A stretch of 64,000 bases of DNA from Gaiellasilicea sp963731615 (GCA_963731615.1 CAVSWD010000008.1:310001-374000), one strand, 5' to 3'. Shown: positions 26,504-35,353, counted from the first letter of the stretch. Notes: generated by a model not told the origin, from the letters alone. Numbers and translations are program-made.

Positions 26504-26522
26504 TTGTGTTGAATCAACACAA
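26504..26522. promoter_or_regulatory. 19-base palindrome upstream of copy B, operator-like
   Basis: TTGTGTTGAATCAACACAA sits 14 bases upstream of the ATG of copy B on the minus strand, just before its ribosome site. A near-symmetric 19-base dyad at this place looks like an operator, possibly for autoregulation. The same dyad at the 3' end of the gene makes other explanations possible, such as ends of a small duplicated element. Confidence 0.55.
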
Positions 26523-26547
26523 CGCCGTCTCGGCCGCCGCGTCCTTC

Positions 26548-27006
26548 TCAGGGGCCGGGCGTGATCTGGGCGATCACGCGGAAGCTCGGCCGCTCGCGCG
26601 GGAGCTCGTGGAACTCGGGGTTGCGGCAGCCGAGCTCGTCGGCGCGACTCTCGTAGCACGGCGAGACCTCGACCTTGCACATCGGCAACGGCGCGCCGGT
26701 CGCGCGGATGCCGCCGAAGCCCTCGCGCCTCGCCTCCGCGGCCTGCAGCAGGTCGAGGTCGATCTCGACGCCGTACACCTTCTGCATGCAGCCGACGTAC
26801 GTGTGCCCCCAGGCCTCGTACGCGTAGACGAACGGGCACGAGCGCTCGAGGCAGGCCCCGGGATAGACGACCTTGTCGCAGTGCACCTCGCAGCGGCGGC
26901 ACTCCACCTCGTCCTGAGGATGGAGCGGGAGCTCGCTGGGTGCCTGCACAGGCTGTTCCACGCCTGGATTGTGTGCGCTTCCGAGTTTCCCCGCAAGACT
27001 TGACAT
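26548..27006 (-). CDS. Conserved Cys-rich protein of unknown function
   Basis: The reading frame from the ATG at 27006 gives 152 residues. The conserved-looking core has ECRRCEVHCDKVVYPGACLE, SCPFVYAYEAWGHTYVGCMQ and VYGVEIDLDLLQAAEARREG, then MCKVEVSPCYESRADELGC. Cys and His clusters suggest metal binding or a cluster. Start is uncertain: the first about 35 residues are weakly conserved-looking. It is separated by only about 45 bases from the divergent exchanger gene. I believe relatives exist in Actinobacteria, but I cannot name a function. Confidence 0.6.
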   Translation of the reverse strand: MSSLAGKLGSAHNPGVEQPVQAPSELPLHPQDEVECRRCEVHCDKVVYPGACLERSCPFVYAYEAWGHTYVGCMQKVYGVEIDLDLLQAAEARREGFGGIRATGAPLPMCKVEVSPCYESRADELGCRNPEFHELPRERPSFRVIAQITPGP

Positions 27007-27051
27007 TCAGCCGATCTTCAGGCAGCGCCCGGCGGATAGGGTACGCCGCCA

Positions 27052-28095
27052 ATGGTCCGCCGCATCCTCTTCGGGTCGCTCGCGATCGCGCCGCTCGTCG
27101 TGCTCGTCCACTACGTCTTGCATCCGGACGAGACGGTCGAGTTCGTCCTCGCTGCGGTGGCGCTGATCCCGCTCGCCTGGCTGATCGGAGAGGCGACCGA
27201 GCACGCCGCCGAGCACACCGGCCCGGGGATCGGCGGCTTCCTCAATGCGACCTTCGGCAACGCGCCGGAGCTGATCATCGCGCTCTTCGCCGTCAGCGCA
27301 ATGGAGTTCGAGGTCGTCCGCGGCTCGTTGACCGGCTCGGTGATCGGCAACCTGCTGCTCGTGCTCGGCTTCTCGCTCGTCTTCGGCGGCCGCGGCACGC
27401 TCGATCGCAGCTCGAGCTTCCTCTCGCTCGCGCCTCGTCGGACTCGCCACCGCGGTCTTCCTGATCGTCGCCGTTCCCGGCTGGGACGGAGATCCCGAGC
27501 GGGACTCGCTCGCCGACCTCTCGATCCCGGTCGCGGTCGTTCCTCCTGCTGGTCTATGTGGCGGTGACCTGGTACTCGCTGCGGCGGCATCGCACGTTGC
27601 ACGTCGCGAGCGACGAGGAGATCAAGGGCTGGTCGTTCGGGCTCTCGCTCGCCGTCCTCGGGGTCGCCACGGTCGTGACCGCGTTCGTCGCCGAGATCCT
27701 GGTCGGCTCGATCGAAGCGTTCGCGAGCGACTTCGGCGTGAGCGAGTTCTTCCTCGCCGCCGTCGTGATCGCGATCGTCGGCAACGCCGCCGAGCACGGC
27801 GGTGCGGTCGTCGTCGCCTACCGCGGCAAGATCGCGCTCGCGACCGAGATCGCGCTCGCGTCGGCCGCCCAGGTTGCGGTCTTCCTGATCCCGGCGGTGA
27901 CGCCTGCTGGCGCTGCTGATCGAGCCGCTGGCACTCTCGTTCAGGGAGGTCGAGATCGCGATGCTGGCAGGTGCGACGCTGCTCACCACGGCAGTCGTGT
28001 TCGACGGCCGGACGAGCCGCCTGCGCGGCGGGATCCTGGTCGCCGGCTACGTCGTCGTCGCGATCGTCTTCTTCCAGGCCGGCGAACGCTTCTAG
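27052..28095 (+). CDS. cax: Calcium/proton exchanger (CaCA/Cax family), three frameshifts
   Basis: The joined product is about 345 residues of membrane helices. Two inverted homologous halves carry the exchanger motifs: GEATEHAAEHTGPGIGGFLN and ATFGNAPELI in the first, and GNAAEHGGAVVVAYRGK in the second. This is the GNxxE signature of Ca2+/H+ antiporters. The frame is broken near 27430, near 27540 and near 27905, all in GC-rich runs, and the last helices are completed as EIAMLAGATLLTTAVVFDGR and RGGILVAGYVVVAIVF with a TAG at 28095. It should export Ca2+ across the cytoplasmic membrane using the proton gradient. Confidence 0.8.
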
Positions 28096-29126
28096 GCGCG
28101 AACCGGGCGCCGAGCGCGCGCGGGATCTGCTCGAGGGCGACGTCGATGTCCTCGTCGCCGACGTCGAGGTGCGTGACCGCCCGCAGCACGGTCGGGTGAA
28201 TCGTGGCCGAGAGCCCGACACCCTGCTCGACGAGGCGGACCATCGCCTCCTCTTTCGACAGCGGCGCCACATCGATCTGAACGAAGTTCGTCTCCACGCG
28301 GTCGGGGTCGACCGACAGGCCCGCCTCGGCCAGGCCGAGCGCGAGCCGTTTCGCCCGCGCGTGATCCTCGGCGAGCCGGTCGACGTGATGCTCGAGCGCG
28401 TAGACCCCCGCCGCCGCGACGATCCCCGCCTGGCGCATCGCACCGCCGAAGAGGTGCTTGAACCGCCGCGCGTCTGCCCATCACCTCGGAACGGCCGGCG
28501 AGCAGCGCCCCGAGCGGGCAGCCGAGCCCTTTCGAGAGGCAGAGGGTGACCGTGTCGAAGCGGCCGCCGATCTCCGCGGCCTCGATCCCCGTCGCCACGG
28601 CCGCGTTCATGAGCCGCGCACCGTCGAGATGGAACCGCAGCTCGAGCTCCAAAGCGAGCGCGCGCAGCTCGTCGATCTCCTCGAGCGGCCAGATGCGGCC
28701 GCCGCTCGCGTTGTGCGTGTTCTCGACCCAGAGCACACGGGTCCGGGGCGAGTGGATCGCCGGGACGCGGTACGCCGCGCGCACCTGCTCGGCCGTGTAC
28801 CGGCCGGCCTCGCCCGGGAGGCCACGGGTGACGACGCCGGAGTGGACGGCCGGGCCGCCGAGCTCGGAGATGAAGACGTGGCAGTTCTCCTCGCCGATCA
28901 GCTCGTCGCCGAGCTGCGTGTGCAGGCGCAGCGCGATCTGGTTCGCCATCGTCGCAGTGGGGAGAAAGATCGCCTCGTCCTGGCCGAGCAGCTGCGCGGC
29001 GCGCTCCTCGAGCTCGTTGACCGTCGGGTCCTCGCGCTTCTGCTCGTCTCCGACGGCCGCTGCGGCGATGGCGGCACGCATGCCCGCAGTGGGGTGGGTT
29101 GCGGTGTCGGAGCGGAGGTCGACCAT
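28092..29126 (-). CDS. ltaE: L-threonine/allo-threonine aldolase, frameshifted
   Basis: This is about 345 residues of a PLP-dependent fold-type I enzyme. The N-terminus MVDLRSDTATHPTAGMRAAI opens the family, followed by GDEQKREDPTVNELEERAAQ, then FLPTATMANQIALRLHTQ, EENCHVFISELGGPA and FHLDGARLMNA. The PLP-binding Lys is in VTLCLSKGLGCPLGALL. The frame shifts near 28470-28480 and resumes with MRQAGIVAAAGVYALEHHVD, VDPDRVETNFVQIDV and a C-terminal domain. Near the end the frame may shift again so that it closes at TAG 28092. It converts L-threonine and L-allo-threonine to glycine and acetaldehyde, which fits near the glycine cleavage operon. Confidence 0.88.
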   Translation of the reverse strand: MVDLRSDTATHPTAGMRAAIAAAAVGDEQKREDPTVNELEERAAQLLGQDEAIFLPTATMANQIALRLHTQLGDELIGEENCHVFISELGGPAVHSGVVTRGLPGEAGRYTAEQVRAAYRVPAIHSPRTRVLWVENTHNASGGRIWPLEEIDELRALALELELRFHLDGARLMNAAVATGIEAAEIGGRFDTVTLCLSKGLGCPLGALLAGRSEVMGRRAAVQAPLRRCDAPGGDRRGGGGLRARASRRPARRGSRAGETARARPGRGGPVGRPRPRGDELRSDRCGAAVERGGDGPPRRAGCRALGHDSPDRAAGGHAPRRRRRGHRRRPRADPARARRPVRA

Positions 29127-29149
29127 GAGGCACACGCTACCGTGAGCGC

Positions 29150-30130
29150 GTGGATCTGACGCTGCTCGAACAGACGCTCGCCGACCGCGGTGAGCCGGCC
29201 TTCCGCGCCGCCCAGGTCTGGGAGTGGACGGCACGCGGCGCCGCCGGCTACGACGAGATGACCAACCTCCCTCTCGCGCTCCGCGACCTCCTCGCCGAGG
29301 CGGTGCCGTTCTCGACGCTGTCGGTCGAGGACGAAGCCCACTCGGCGGACGGCACCTTGAAGGTGCTCTTCCGCACAGCCGACGGGCATCCGGTCGAAGC
29401 CGTGCTGATGCGCTACCGCGACGGCCGCCGCTCGATCTGCGTCTCCTCTCAGTCCGGCTGCCCGCTCACCTGCTCATTCTGCGCGACCGGGTCGATGCGC
29501 TTCGGGAGGAACCTCCGCGCCGGCGAGATCCTCGACCAGGTGCTGCATTTTCGGCGCATCGAGCCGGTCAACCACTTGGTCTTTATGGGGATGGGCGAGC
29601 CGATGCTGAACCTCGACGAGGTGCTGGCGGCGGCTCGGCGCCTGCCGGAAACGGGGATCACGCCGCGGCGCACGACGATTTCGACCGTCGGCTGGCTTCC
29701 GGGCCTGCGCCGCTTCGTCAGCGAGGTCGAGGAGCCGATCCGGCTCGCGCTCTCGCTGCACGCAGCCGACCTGCGCCTGCGCTCGCAGCTGATGCCCGTG
29801 AACGACCGCTACCCCCTTCCCGACGTCCTGGCCGAGTGCCGGCGCTACTTCGAGCTCCGGCATCGGAAGGTGTTCGTCGAGTACGTGATGCTCGCCGGCG
29901 TCAACGACTCGCCCGAGCGCGCACGCGAGCTTGCGGCGCTGCTCGACCCGAAGATCTTCAAGGTCAACCTGATCCCGTACAACCCGACCGGGGCGTTCGA
30001 CGGTTCGTCGCGCGCAGCGATCGCATCGTTCAAGGCCGTGCTCGACCGCGCGCGGCTCCCGTCGACGGTGCGCCTGACACGCGGCCGCGACATCGCCGCC
30101 GCCTGCGGCCAACTCGCCGCGACGCGCTAG
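29150..30130 (+). CDS. rlmN: 23S rRNA (adenine(2503)-C(2))-methyltransferase RlmN
   Basis: This is a 326-residue radical SAM enzyme. It has the cluster motif CPLTCSFC (Cys at 104, 108, 111), a GEPMLNLDEV segment, PETGITPRRTTISTVG, and LSLHAAD in the barrel. NLIPYNPTGAFD follows near the C-terminus, with the closing Cys in AAACGQLAA (about 319) that forms the transient RNA adduct. All residues expected for catalysis are present. It methylates A2503 of 23S rRNA and some tRNAs. GTG start at 29150, 24 bases divergent from the aldolase start, so the two promoters overlap. Confidence 0.96.
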   Translation: MDLTLLEQTLADRGEPAFRAAQVWEWTARGAAGYDEMTNLPLALRDLLAEAVPFSTLSVEDEAHSADGTLKVLFRTADGHPVEAVLMRYRDGRRSICVSSQSGCPLTCSFCATGSMRFGRNLRAGEILDQVLHFRRIEPVNHLVFMGMGEPMLNLDEVLAAARRLPETGITPRRTTISTVGWLPGLRRFVSEVEEPIRLALSLHAADLRLRSQLMPVNDRYPLPDVLAECRRYFELRHRKVFVEYVMLAGVNDSPERARELAALLDPKIFKVNLIPYNPTGAFDGSSRAAIASFKAVLDRARLPSTVRLTRGRDIAAACGQLAATR

Positions 30131-30136
30131 CGCCTC

Positions 30137-30730
30137 CTACCCGGTGGGCCAGTGGGGCGTGGCGGGATTGAGGTCGAACGCTCCGCCGGGCCGGCACTGC
30201 AGCGAGTGGTACTCGCCCGGCGAAGCAGCCGCGTCGTCCGCGGCGACGCGCAACGCGACCATGTGCGCCTCGACCGGCGAGACGCCGAGCGAGCGCGCGA
30301 CCTTTTCGGTCGTCTGCACGGCGTAGCACTGCGTCTGGGCCTCGTCGAGAACGCCGCGGAGATGCCAGGCCTCATGCGCGAGCGTGACGATCCCGTGCAC
30401 AGCGCGCAGTGTCGCCTCGTCGCAGCCGCCGCCGAGCACGCACGCGAAGGAGCGCTGCTTGTGCCGCCAGACGCGCTCGAGGCTCTTGCACGTCGAGGCA
30501 GAGAGACTCGTCCGATCGGACGGGCGACCGTGCTCGTCGAAGTCGACCCAGCCCGCGTTCGGCGTGATCTCGATGAGACCCGTCCAGAAGCCGGGGCAGC
30601 TGACGTCGACTTCGCGCAGCGCGACCTCGCTCGCGACGAGCGCGAGCCGGTTCTCGTTCTCCGCCCGGCGCATGAACTGCCAGACGGAGAGCGAGAGCAG
30701 CGGCACGAGCAAGATCAGGGCGATCCTCAC
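30137..30730 (-). CDS. Membrane-anchored zincin-like protein
   Basis: From the GTG at 30730 (another in-frame start, a TTG, is 27 bases upstream) the product is 197 residues. It has a short N-terminal membrane helix (MRIALILLVPLLSLSVW), four or more Cys in the exported part, and the segment TLAHEAWHLRGVLDEAQTQCYAVQ. HEAWH is an HExxH zinc motif and the downstream Glu in DEAQ is the likely third ligand. The rest is unassigned. It could be a small extracytoplasmic peptidase, but activity is unproved. The end is 7 bases from the 3' end of the convergent rlmN gene. Confidence 0.6.
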   Translation of the reverse strand: MRIALILLVPLLSLSVWQFMRRAENENRLALVASEVALREVDVSCPGFWTGLIEITPNAGWVDFDEHGRPSDRTSLSASTCKSLERVWRHKQRSFACVLGGGCDEATLRAVHGIVTLAHEAWHLRGVLDEAQTQCYAVQTTEKVARSLGVSPVEAHMVALRVAADDAAASPGEYHSLQCRPGGAFDLNPATPHWPTG

Positions 30731-30797
30731 GTCTCCGTTATCGGCGCCGGCCGCCAACCGCCGTAGCCTCGGAAACGTGGGCCGAGGTTAGCCCGCG

Positions 30798-31058
30798 CTA
30801 TCGATCCTGACCGTCGTCGCCCGGTGGAGGCGGTGTGGCCTTGTCCCACTGCCGCCGGAACCAGCCGCGCGCGTCGACCCGATCCATAACCGCCTGGTCG
30901 AGGTTGGCCGCGCGCTCGACGATGACCTCGCGCAGCAAGAGCTGCGCATCGGGATCGAGCTCCTCGAAGTACGCCTGAATCGCCTTCGCGAAGTCGCGGC
31001 CCGAGTACTCCCGCGCCAATTCGTCGACGCGGCTCTCGATATCGGGGCGCCTGGTCAT
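30798..31058 (-). CDS. Small hypothetical protein coupled to gcvPB
   Basis: This is an 86-residue charged protein, start ATG overlapping the gcvPB stop by 4 bases, so it is last in the gcv operon. The first 60 residues form amphipathic helices (IESRVDELAREYSGRDFAKAI is part of it) with QAYFEELDPDAQLLLREVIVE. The tail WDKATPPPPGDDGQDR is disordered. No family recognised. Its location suggests a small accessory protein or a separate function carried by the same transcript. Confidence 0.6.
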   Translation of the reverse strand: MTRRPDIESRVDELAREYSGRDFAKAIQAYFEELDPDAQLLLREVIVERAANLDQAVMDRVDARGWFRRQWDKATPPPPGDDGQDR

Positions 31059-32554
31059 GCTCCCTTTTGCGCCTCGAGCTGGCGCGCCTCGCCGACCTCG
31101 TCCGAGAGGTCAGGGTGCTCCTCGAAGCCGTACTTGACGATCGCACGCTTCGCTGCCTTGACCTCGTCCAGCCGGCGAACGGGCCGCGATCGGGGCGCGT
31201 CCTTCAGCAGGTCGGGGTCGTCCGCAGCCTCGCGCGCGATTGCCAGCATGGCGTCCACGAACGCGTCAAGACGCTCCTTCGGCTCCGTCTCGGTCGGCTC
31301 GATCATCAGCGCCTCCGGCACGACGAGGGGGAAGTAGATCGTCGGCGGGTGGTAGTCGTAGTCCATCAGCCGCTTGGCGACATCGAGCGCGGTGACGCCG
31401 TACTCGCGCTTGAGGTTCCGGGCGCTCAGCACGAACTCGTGCATGCAGAGCCGGTCGTAAGGGAGCTCGTACGCGTCCCGCAGCTTTGCGAGCAGGTAGT
31501 TCGCGTTCAGGACGGACGTCTCCGACATCTCCCGCAGCGCCGGCCCGTAGGCCCGGATGTAGGCGTAGGAGCGGACGAAGACGCCGAACGGGCCCGTGAA
31601 GCCGCGCACCTTCCCGATCGTCTTCGGCCGGTCGTAGTCGAGCCGGAAGGCGTCCCCGGCCCGCACCACCGCGGGAACGGGCAGGAACGGCTCGAGCTTC
31701 TCGCGCACGACGATCGGCCCGCCGCCCGGCCCGCCGCCGCCGTGCGGTTGCGAGAACGTCTTGTGCAGGTTGATGTGGACGATGTCGAAGCCCATGTCAC
31801 CGGGCCGCGAGATCCCGCAGACCGCGTTCAGGTTCGCCCCGTCGTAGTAGAGGAGCGAGCCGGCGTCGTGGAAGATCTTCGCCACCTCCTCGATGTGCTC
31901 GTCGAAGAGGCCGAGCGTCGAGGGGTTCGTCAGCATCAACCCGGCCGTGCGCTCGTTCACCTTCGCGCGGAGGTCGTCGACGTCGAGGTTGCCGCGCGCG
32001 TCGGTCGCGACCTTCTCGAGCTTGTAGCCCGCCATCGTGACGCTCGCCGGATTCGTCCCGTGAGCGGTGTCGGCGGTGATGATCGTGTCGCGCTGCGCGC
32101 CCTCGCCGATGTCCTCGAAGTAGGCGCGCATCAGCATCAGCCCGGTCAGCTCGCCCTGCGACCCGGCTGCCGGCTGCAGCGAGCACGCGTGCAGCCCCGC
32201 CACCTCCTGCAGGATCTCCTGCAGCCGCCACATCAGCTCGAGCGCGCCCTGCGCTCCGGCTTCCTCCTGATGTGGGTGCAGGTCCTTGAAGCCGGGCAGC
32301 ATCACGAGTCGCTCGTTCACCCGCGGGTTGTGCTTCATCGTGCAGCTGCCGAGCGGGTAGAAGCCGGTGTCGATCCCGAAGTTGCGGGTCGAGAGCTCGG
32401 TGAAGTGGCGGACGAGCTCCGGCTCGGCGAGCTCGGGCAGGCGCGGCAGCGCGTCTCGGCGCAGCTCGGCTGGAACCTCGACCGCGGGCAGGTCGTAGCG
32501 CGGGAGCGTCGAGGCTCGCCGTCCCGGCCTCGACTTCTCGTAAATCAGCTCCAC
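31055..32554 (-). CDS. gcvPB: Glycine dehydrogenase (decarboxylating) subunit 2, P-protein beta
   Basis: This is a 499-residue PLP enzyme. N-terminal VELIYEKSRPGRRASTLPRY is typical. GFYPLGSCTMKHNPRVNE, PLP-Lys in HINLHKTFSQPHGGGGPGGG, and the long C-terminal domain (LMDYDYHPPTIYFPLVVPE) are all intact. GTG start at 32554 overlaps the gcvPA stop by one base. With GcvPA it forms the heteromeric P-protein that decarboxylates glycine and passes the aminomethyl group to the lipoyl arm of GcvH. Confidence 0.96.
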   Translation of the reverse strand: MELIYEKSRPGRRASTLPRYDLPAVEVPAELRRDALPRLPELAEPELVRHFTELSTRNFGIDTGFYPLGSCTMKHNPRVNERLVMLPGFKDLHPHQEEAGAQGALELMWRLQEILQEVAGLHACSLQPAAGSQGELTGLMLMRAYFEDIGEGAQRDTIITADTAHGTNPASVTMAGYKLEKVATDARGNLDVDDLRAKVNERTAGLMLTNPSTLGLFDEHIEEVAKIFHDAGSLLYYDGANLNAVCGISRPGDMGFDIVHINLHKTFSQPHGGGGPGGGPIVVREKLEPFLPVPAVVRAGDAFRLDYDRPKTIGKVRGFTGPFGVFVRSYAYIRAYGPALREMSETSVLNANYLLAKLRDAYELPYDRLCMHEFVLSARNLKREYGVTALDVAKRLMDYDYHPPTIYFPLVVPEALMIEPTETEPKERLDAFVDAMLAIAREAADDPDLLKDAPRSRPVRRLDEVKAAKRAIVKYGFEEHPDLSDEVGEARQLEAQKGA

Positions 32555-33885
32555 TAGGCGCGCACCTCCGCGAGCACCTGCGCGAGGTGATCGATGTCGG
32601 CCGGGCTTCGCTTCTCGGTCACCGCGATCAGCAGGACGTCGTCCATCTCCGCGTAGTCGCGGCCGATCGCGTAGCCCGGGTGCACACCGTGCTCGCGCGC
32701 GGCCGAGATGACGTCGCGGGCCGGCCGGCCGAGCCGAACGGCGAACTCCTTGAAGGTGGGCTTGCTCGGGAACGCGAGCGGAAGGCCGATCCGCTCCTGG
32801 GCGTAGGCGGCGAGGCTCATGCACGTCTCGCCGACCTCGCGCAGCCCCTGTGGGCCGAGCCACGACAGGTGGACGAGGCCGGCGAGCGCGAGCAGGGTCT
32901 GGTTGGTGGTGATGTTCGACGTCGCCTTCTCGCGGCGGATGTGCTGCTCGCGCGTCTGCAGCGTCAGCACGTAGCCACGCTCACCGTTCAAGTCGGTCGT
33001 CTCGCCGATGATCCGTCCCGGCAGGCGGCGCGTGTACTCGGCCCTGGCCGCGAGGAAGCCGTAGTGCGGCCCCGCGTAGGACTGATAGTTGCCGGCGCCC
33101 TGACCCTCGCCGATCGCCATCGCGCAGCCGTAGTTGCCGGGCGCCTCGAGCACGCCGAGCGAGACCGGATCGACGTGCGCGATCGCCATCGCACCGGCAT
33201 CGTTTGCCGCCGCCGCCAGCTCGGGCGCGTTCTCCAGGATCCCGAACACGTTCGGCTGCTGGAAGATCACCGCGGCCGCGTCCTCGGCCGCCTCGCGCAG
33301 CGCTGCCGGATCGATCGCACCGCCGTCGTGTGGAACCTCGACGAGCTCGAGCCCGAAGCCGGGTGCGTACGTCTTCACGACCTGGCGCGCCTGCGGGTTC
33401 AGTGTCTCTGCGAGGACGATCTTCGACCTTCCGGTCGCGTGCTTCGCGACGTAGCAGGCGTCGGCCGCGACTGTGGTGCCGTCGTACCCGGAGGCGTTCG
33501 AGACATCCATGCCGGTGAGCTCGCAGATCGCGGTCTGGTACTCGAAGATCGCCTGCAGGACACCCTGGCTCATCTCCGGCTGATAGGGCGTGTACGCGGT
33601 CAGGAACTCGCCACGTTGCAGCACCGCGTCGACGACGGCGGGGACGTAGTGGTCGTAGATGCCCGCGCCGAGGAAGGAGAGCTCCTTCGTCGTGTCGACG
33701 TTCTTCGCCGCCAGCTCCTCGAGGTGGCGGACGAGCTCGGGCTCGGACAGCGCCGGCTCGAGGTCGAGCTCGCGCTGGAAGCGGACGCCCGCCGGAATGT
33801 CGCGGAAGAGCTCGTCGACCGACGAGACGCCGATCGCGGCGAGCATCTCCTCGCGGTCGGCGTCGGTGACCGAGAGCTGACTCAC
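32554..33885 (-). CDS. gcvPA: Glycine dehydrogenase (decarboxylating) subunit 1, P-protein alpha
   Basis: This is a 443-residue protein with LFRDIPAGVRFQRELDLEPAL near the start, followed by SFLGAGIYDHYVPAVVDAVL, FLTAYTPYQPEMSQGVLQAI, and the N-terminal-half elements of split glycine dehydrogenase. It lacks the PLP lysine, which is in GcvPB, as expected for the alpha subunit. The start overlaps the gcvH stop by 4 bases. The split P-protein is found in Actinobacteria of this type, Firmicutes and Thermus; many other actinobacteria carry a single-chain GcvP, so the split form is mildly informative about lineage. Confidence 0.95.
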   Translation of the reverse strand: MSQLSVTDADREEMLAAIGVSSVDELFRDIPAGVRFQRELDLEPALSEPELVRHLEELAAKNVDTTKELSFLGAGIYDHYVPAVVDAVLQRGEFLTAYTPYQPEMSQGVLQAIFEYQTAICELTGMDVSNASGYDGTTVAADACYVAKHATGRSKIVLAETLNPQARQVVKTYAPGFGLELVEVPHDGGAIDPAALREAAEDAAAVIFQQPNVFGILENAPELAAAANDAGAMAIAHVDPVSLGVLEAPGNYGCAMAIGEGQGAGNYQSYAGPHYGFLAARAEYTRRLPGRIIGETTDLNGERGYVLTLQTREQHIRREKATSNITTNQTLLALAGLVHLSWLGPQGLREVGETCMSLAAYAQERIGLPLAFPSKPTFKEFAVRLGRPARDVISAAREHGVHPGYAIGRDYAEMDDVLLIAVTEKRSPADIDHLAQVLAEVRA

Positions 33886-34277
33886 TGCTCAGCGAGGAAC
33901 TGTTTGTAGGCGTCAGCGTCGAGGAGCGAGTCGACCTCTGCGGGGTCGGACATGCGGATGCGGAGCAGCCAGCCCTCGTCGTACGGATCCTCGTTCACCG
34001 TCTCGGGAGCGTCGACGACCTTTTGGTTGACCTCGAGGATCTCGCCCGAGAGCGGCGCGATCACATCGGAAACGGCCTTGACCGACTCGACCTCACCGTA
34101 GGCGGCGTCCTTCGAGACGGAGCTTCCCGCCGCGGGAGCCTCGAAGTGGACGAGCTCGCCGAGGGCGTCCTGCGCGAACCACGTGACCCCACAGACCGCC
34201 TCGTCTCCCTCGATCCGCGCCCAATCGTGCTCGCGGTGGTACTTGAGCTCCTCGGGGTACTCCTCGGACGCCGCCAC
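33882..34277 (-). CDS. gcvH: Glycine cleavage system H protein
   Basis: This is a 131-residue protein. The lipoyl domain is complete: HDWARIEGDEAVCGVTWFAQ, DALGELVHFEAP, then the lipoyl-Lys motif GEVESVKAVSDV, followed by APLSGEILEVNQ and NEDPYDEGWLLRI. It shuttles the aminomethyl intermediate between P- and T-proteins. The GTG start at 34277 is preceded by a GAGGAGGAG site and lies right after the gcvT stop. Confidence 0.96.
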   Translation of the reverse strand: MAASEEYPEELKYHREHDWARIEGDEAVCGVTWFAQDALGELVHFEAPAAGSSVSKDAAYGEVESVKAVSDVIAPLSGEILEVNQKVVDAPETVNEDPYDEGWLLRIRMSDPAEVDSLLDADAYKQFLAEQ

Positions 34278-34278
34278 G

Positions 34279-35331
34279 CTACTCCTCCTCTCGCTTGTAG
34301 ATCGGTTTCGGGACCACGGTCGCACTGCGTTCCTTGCCGCGCACGTCGATCCGGAGGCTCGTGCCCGGCGTCGCGGACGCCGTCGGGACGTAGCCCATGC
34401 CGATGCCCTTGTCGAGCATCGGCGAGTGCGTCCCCGACGTGACCTCGCCGCCGCCCAGAATCGGCATCCCCTGGCGCGGCACCGCCTTCTCCTCCATCAC
34501 GAAGGCGACGAGCTTTCGCTCCGGCCCGGCCGCCTTGATCCGGCGCAACTCGCCGGCGCCCGTGAACTCCTTGTCGAGCGCGCACGTCCAGCCGAGCGTG
34601 GCCGAGATCGCGTCGGTGTCCGGCGTGATGTCGTTCCCGTGCAGCGGGTAGCAGACCTCGAGCCGGAGCGTGTCGCGGGCGCCGAGACCGGCCGGGACGG
34701 CGCCGCGCGAGACCACAGCATCCCAGAGCGCTTCCGCATCCTCGGCAGGGCACATCAGCTCAACGCCCTGCTCGCCCGTGTAGCCCGTGCGGTTGACCAT
34801 CACCTCGACGCCGTCGATCTCACCCAGCGCGTGGGTGAAGGGCTTGGCGTCCGGCAAGCCGAGCCGCTCGAGCGACCGCGGCCCCTGCACGGCCAGGAGC
34901 GCGTACTCGTCGGAGGCGTCGCGCACCTCGGAGCCACGAAGCTCGCGCTCCTTGATCCAGGCGTAGGCGGCCTCGCGGTTGCCTGCGTTGACGACGAGGA
35001 GATAGTGGAACGCGCTCAGCCTGTAGGCGATCAGGTCGTCGATGATCCCGCCGCGCTCGTTCGTCAGCAGCGTGTACTGCGCCTCGCCGTCATCGAGCTT
35101 GTCCAGGTCGTTTGCGAGCAGCGACTGCAGCAGCTCGTGCGCGCTCGGACCCTCGACGTGGAGCTCGCCCATGTGGGAGACGTCGAAGACGCCGCAGTCG
35201 GTTCGCACGGCACGGTGCTCAGCAATGACTCCCTCGTACTGCACCGGCATCTCCCAGCCCGCAAAGGGAACCATGCGCGCTCCGGCGGCGACGTGGCGGC
35301 CGTGGAGCGGCGTCCGGAGCAGCGTCTGCAC
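34279..35331 (-). CDS. gcvT: Aminomethyltransferase (T protein)
   Basis: The GTG at 35331 is chosen because VQTLLRTPLHGRHVAAGARM is the family N-terminus. The 350-residue product carries FAGWEMPVQYEGVIAEH, GVFDVSHMGELHVEGP, TLLTNERGGIIDDLIAYRL and ALLAVQGPRS. The tetrahydrofolate-binding part NRTGYTGEQGVELMCPAED and GLGARDTLRLEVCYPLHGND is also present. It transfers the aminomethyl carbon to tetrahydrofolate with release of ammonia. It is the first gene of the operon, and upstream is a structured leader with a terminator. Confidence 0.96.
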   Translation of the reverse strand: MQTLLRTPLHGRHVAAGARMVPFAGWEMPVQYEGVIAEHRAVRTDCGVFDVSHMGELHVEGPSAHELLQSLLANDLDKLDDGEAQYTLLTNERGGIIDDLIAYRLSAFHYLLVVNAGNREAAYAWIKERELRGSEVRDASDEYALLAVQGPRSLERLGLPDAKPFTHALGEIDGVEVMVNRTGYTGEQGVELMCPAEDAEALWDAVVSRGAVPAGLGARDTLRLEVCYPLHGNDITPDTDAISATLGWTCALDKEFTGAGELRRIKAAGPERKLVAFVMEEKAVPRQGMPILGGGEVTSGTHSPMLDKGIGMGYVPTASATPGTSLRIDVRGKERSATVVPKPIYKREEE

Positions 35332-35353
35332 GGCGCGGACTCTACCGCTCCGG

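Noticed and set aside
26273..26522. IS element ends
   Set aside because: The 19-base dyads are palindromes themselves, no transposase is present and no target duplication is visible.
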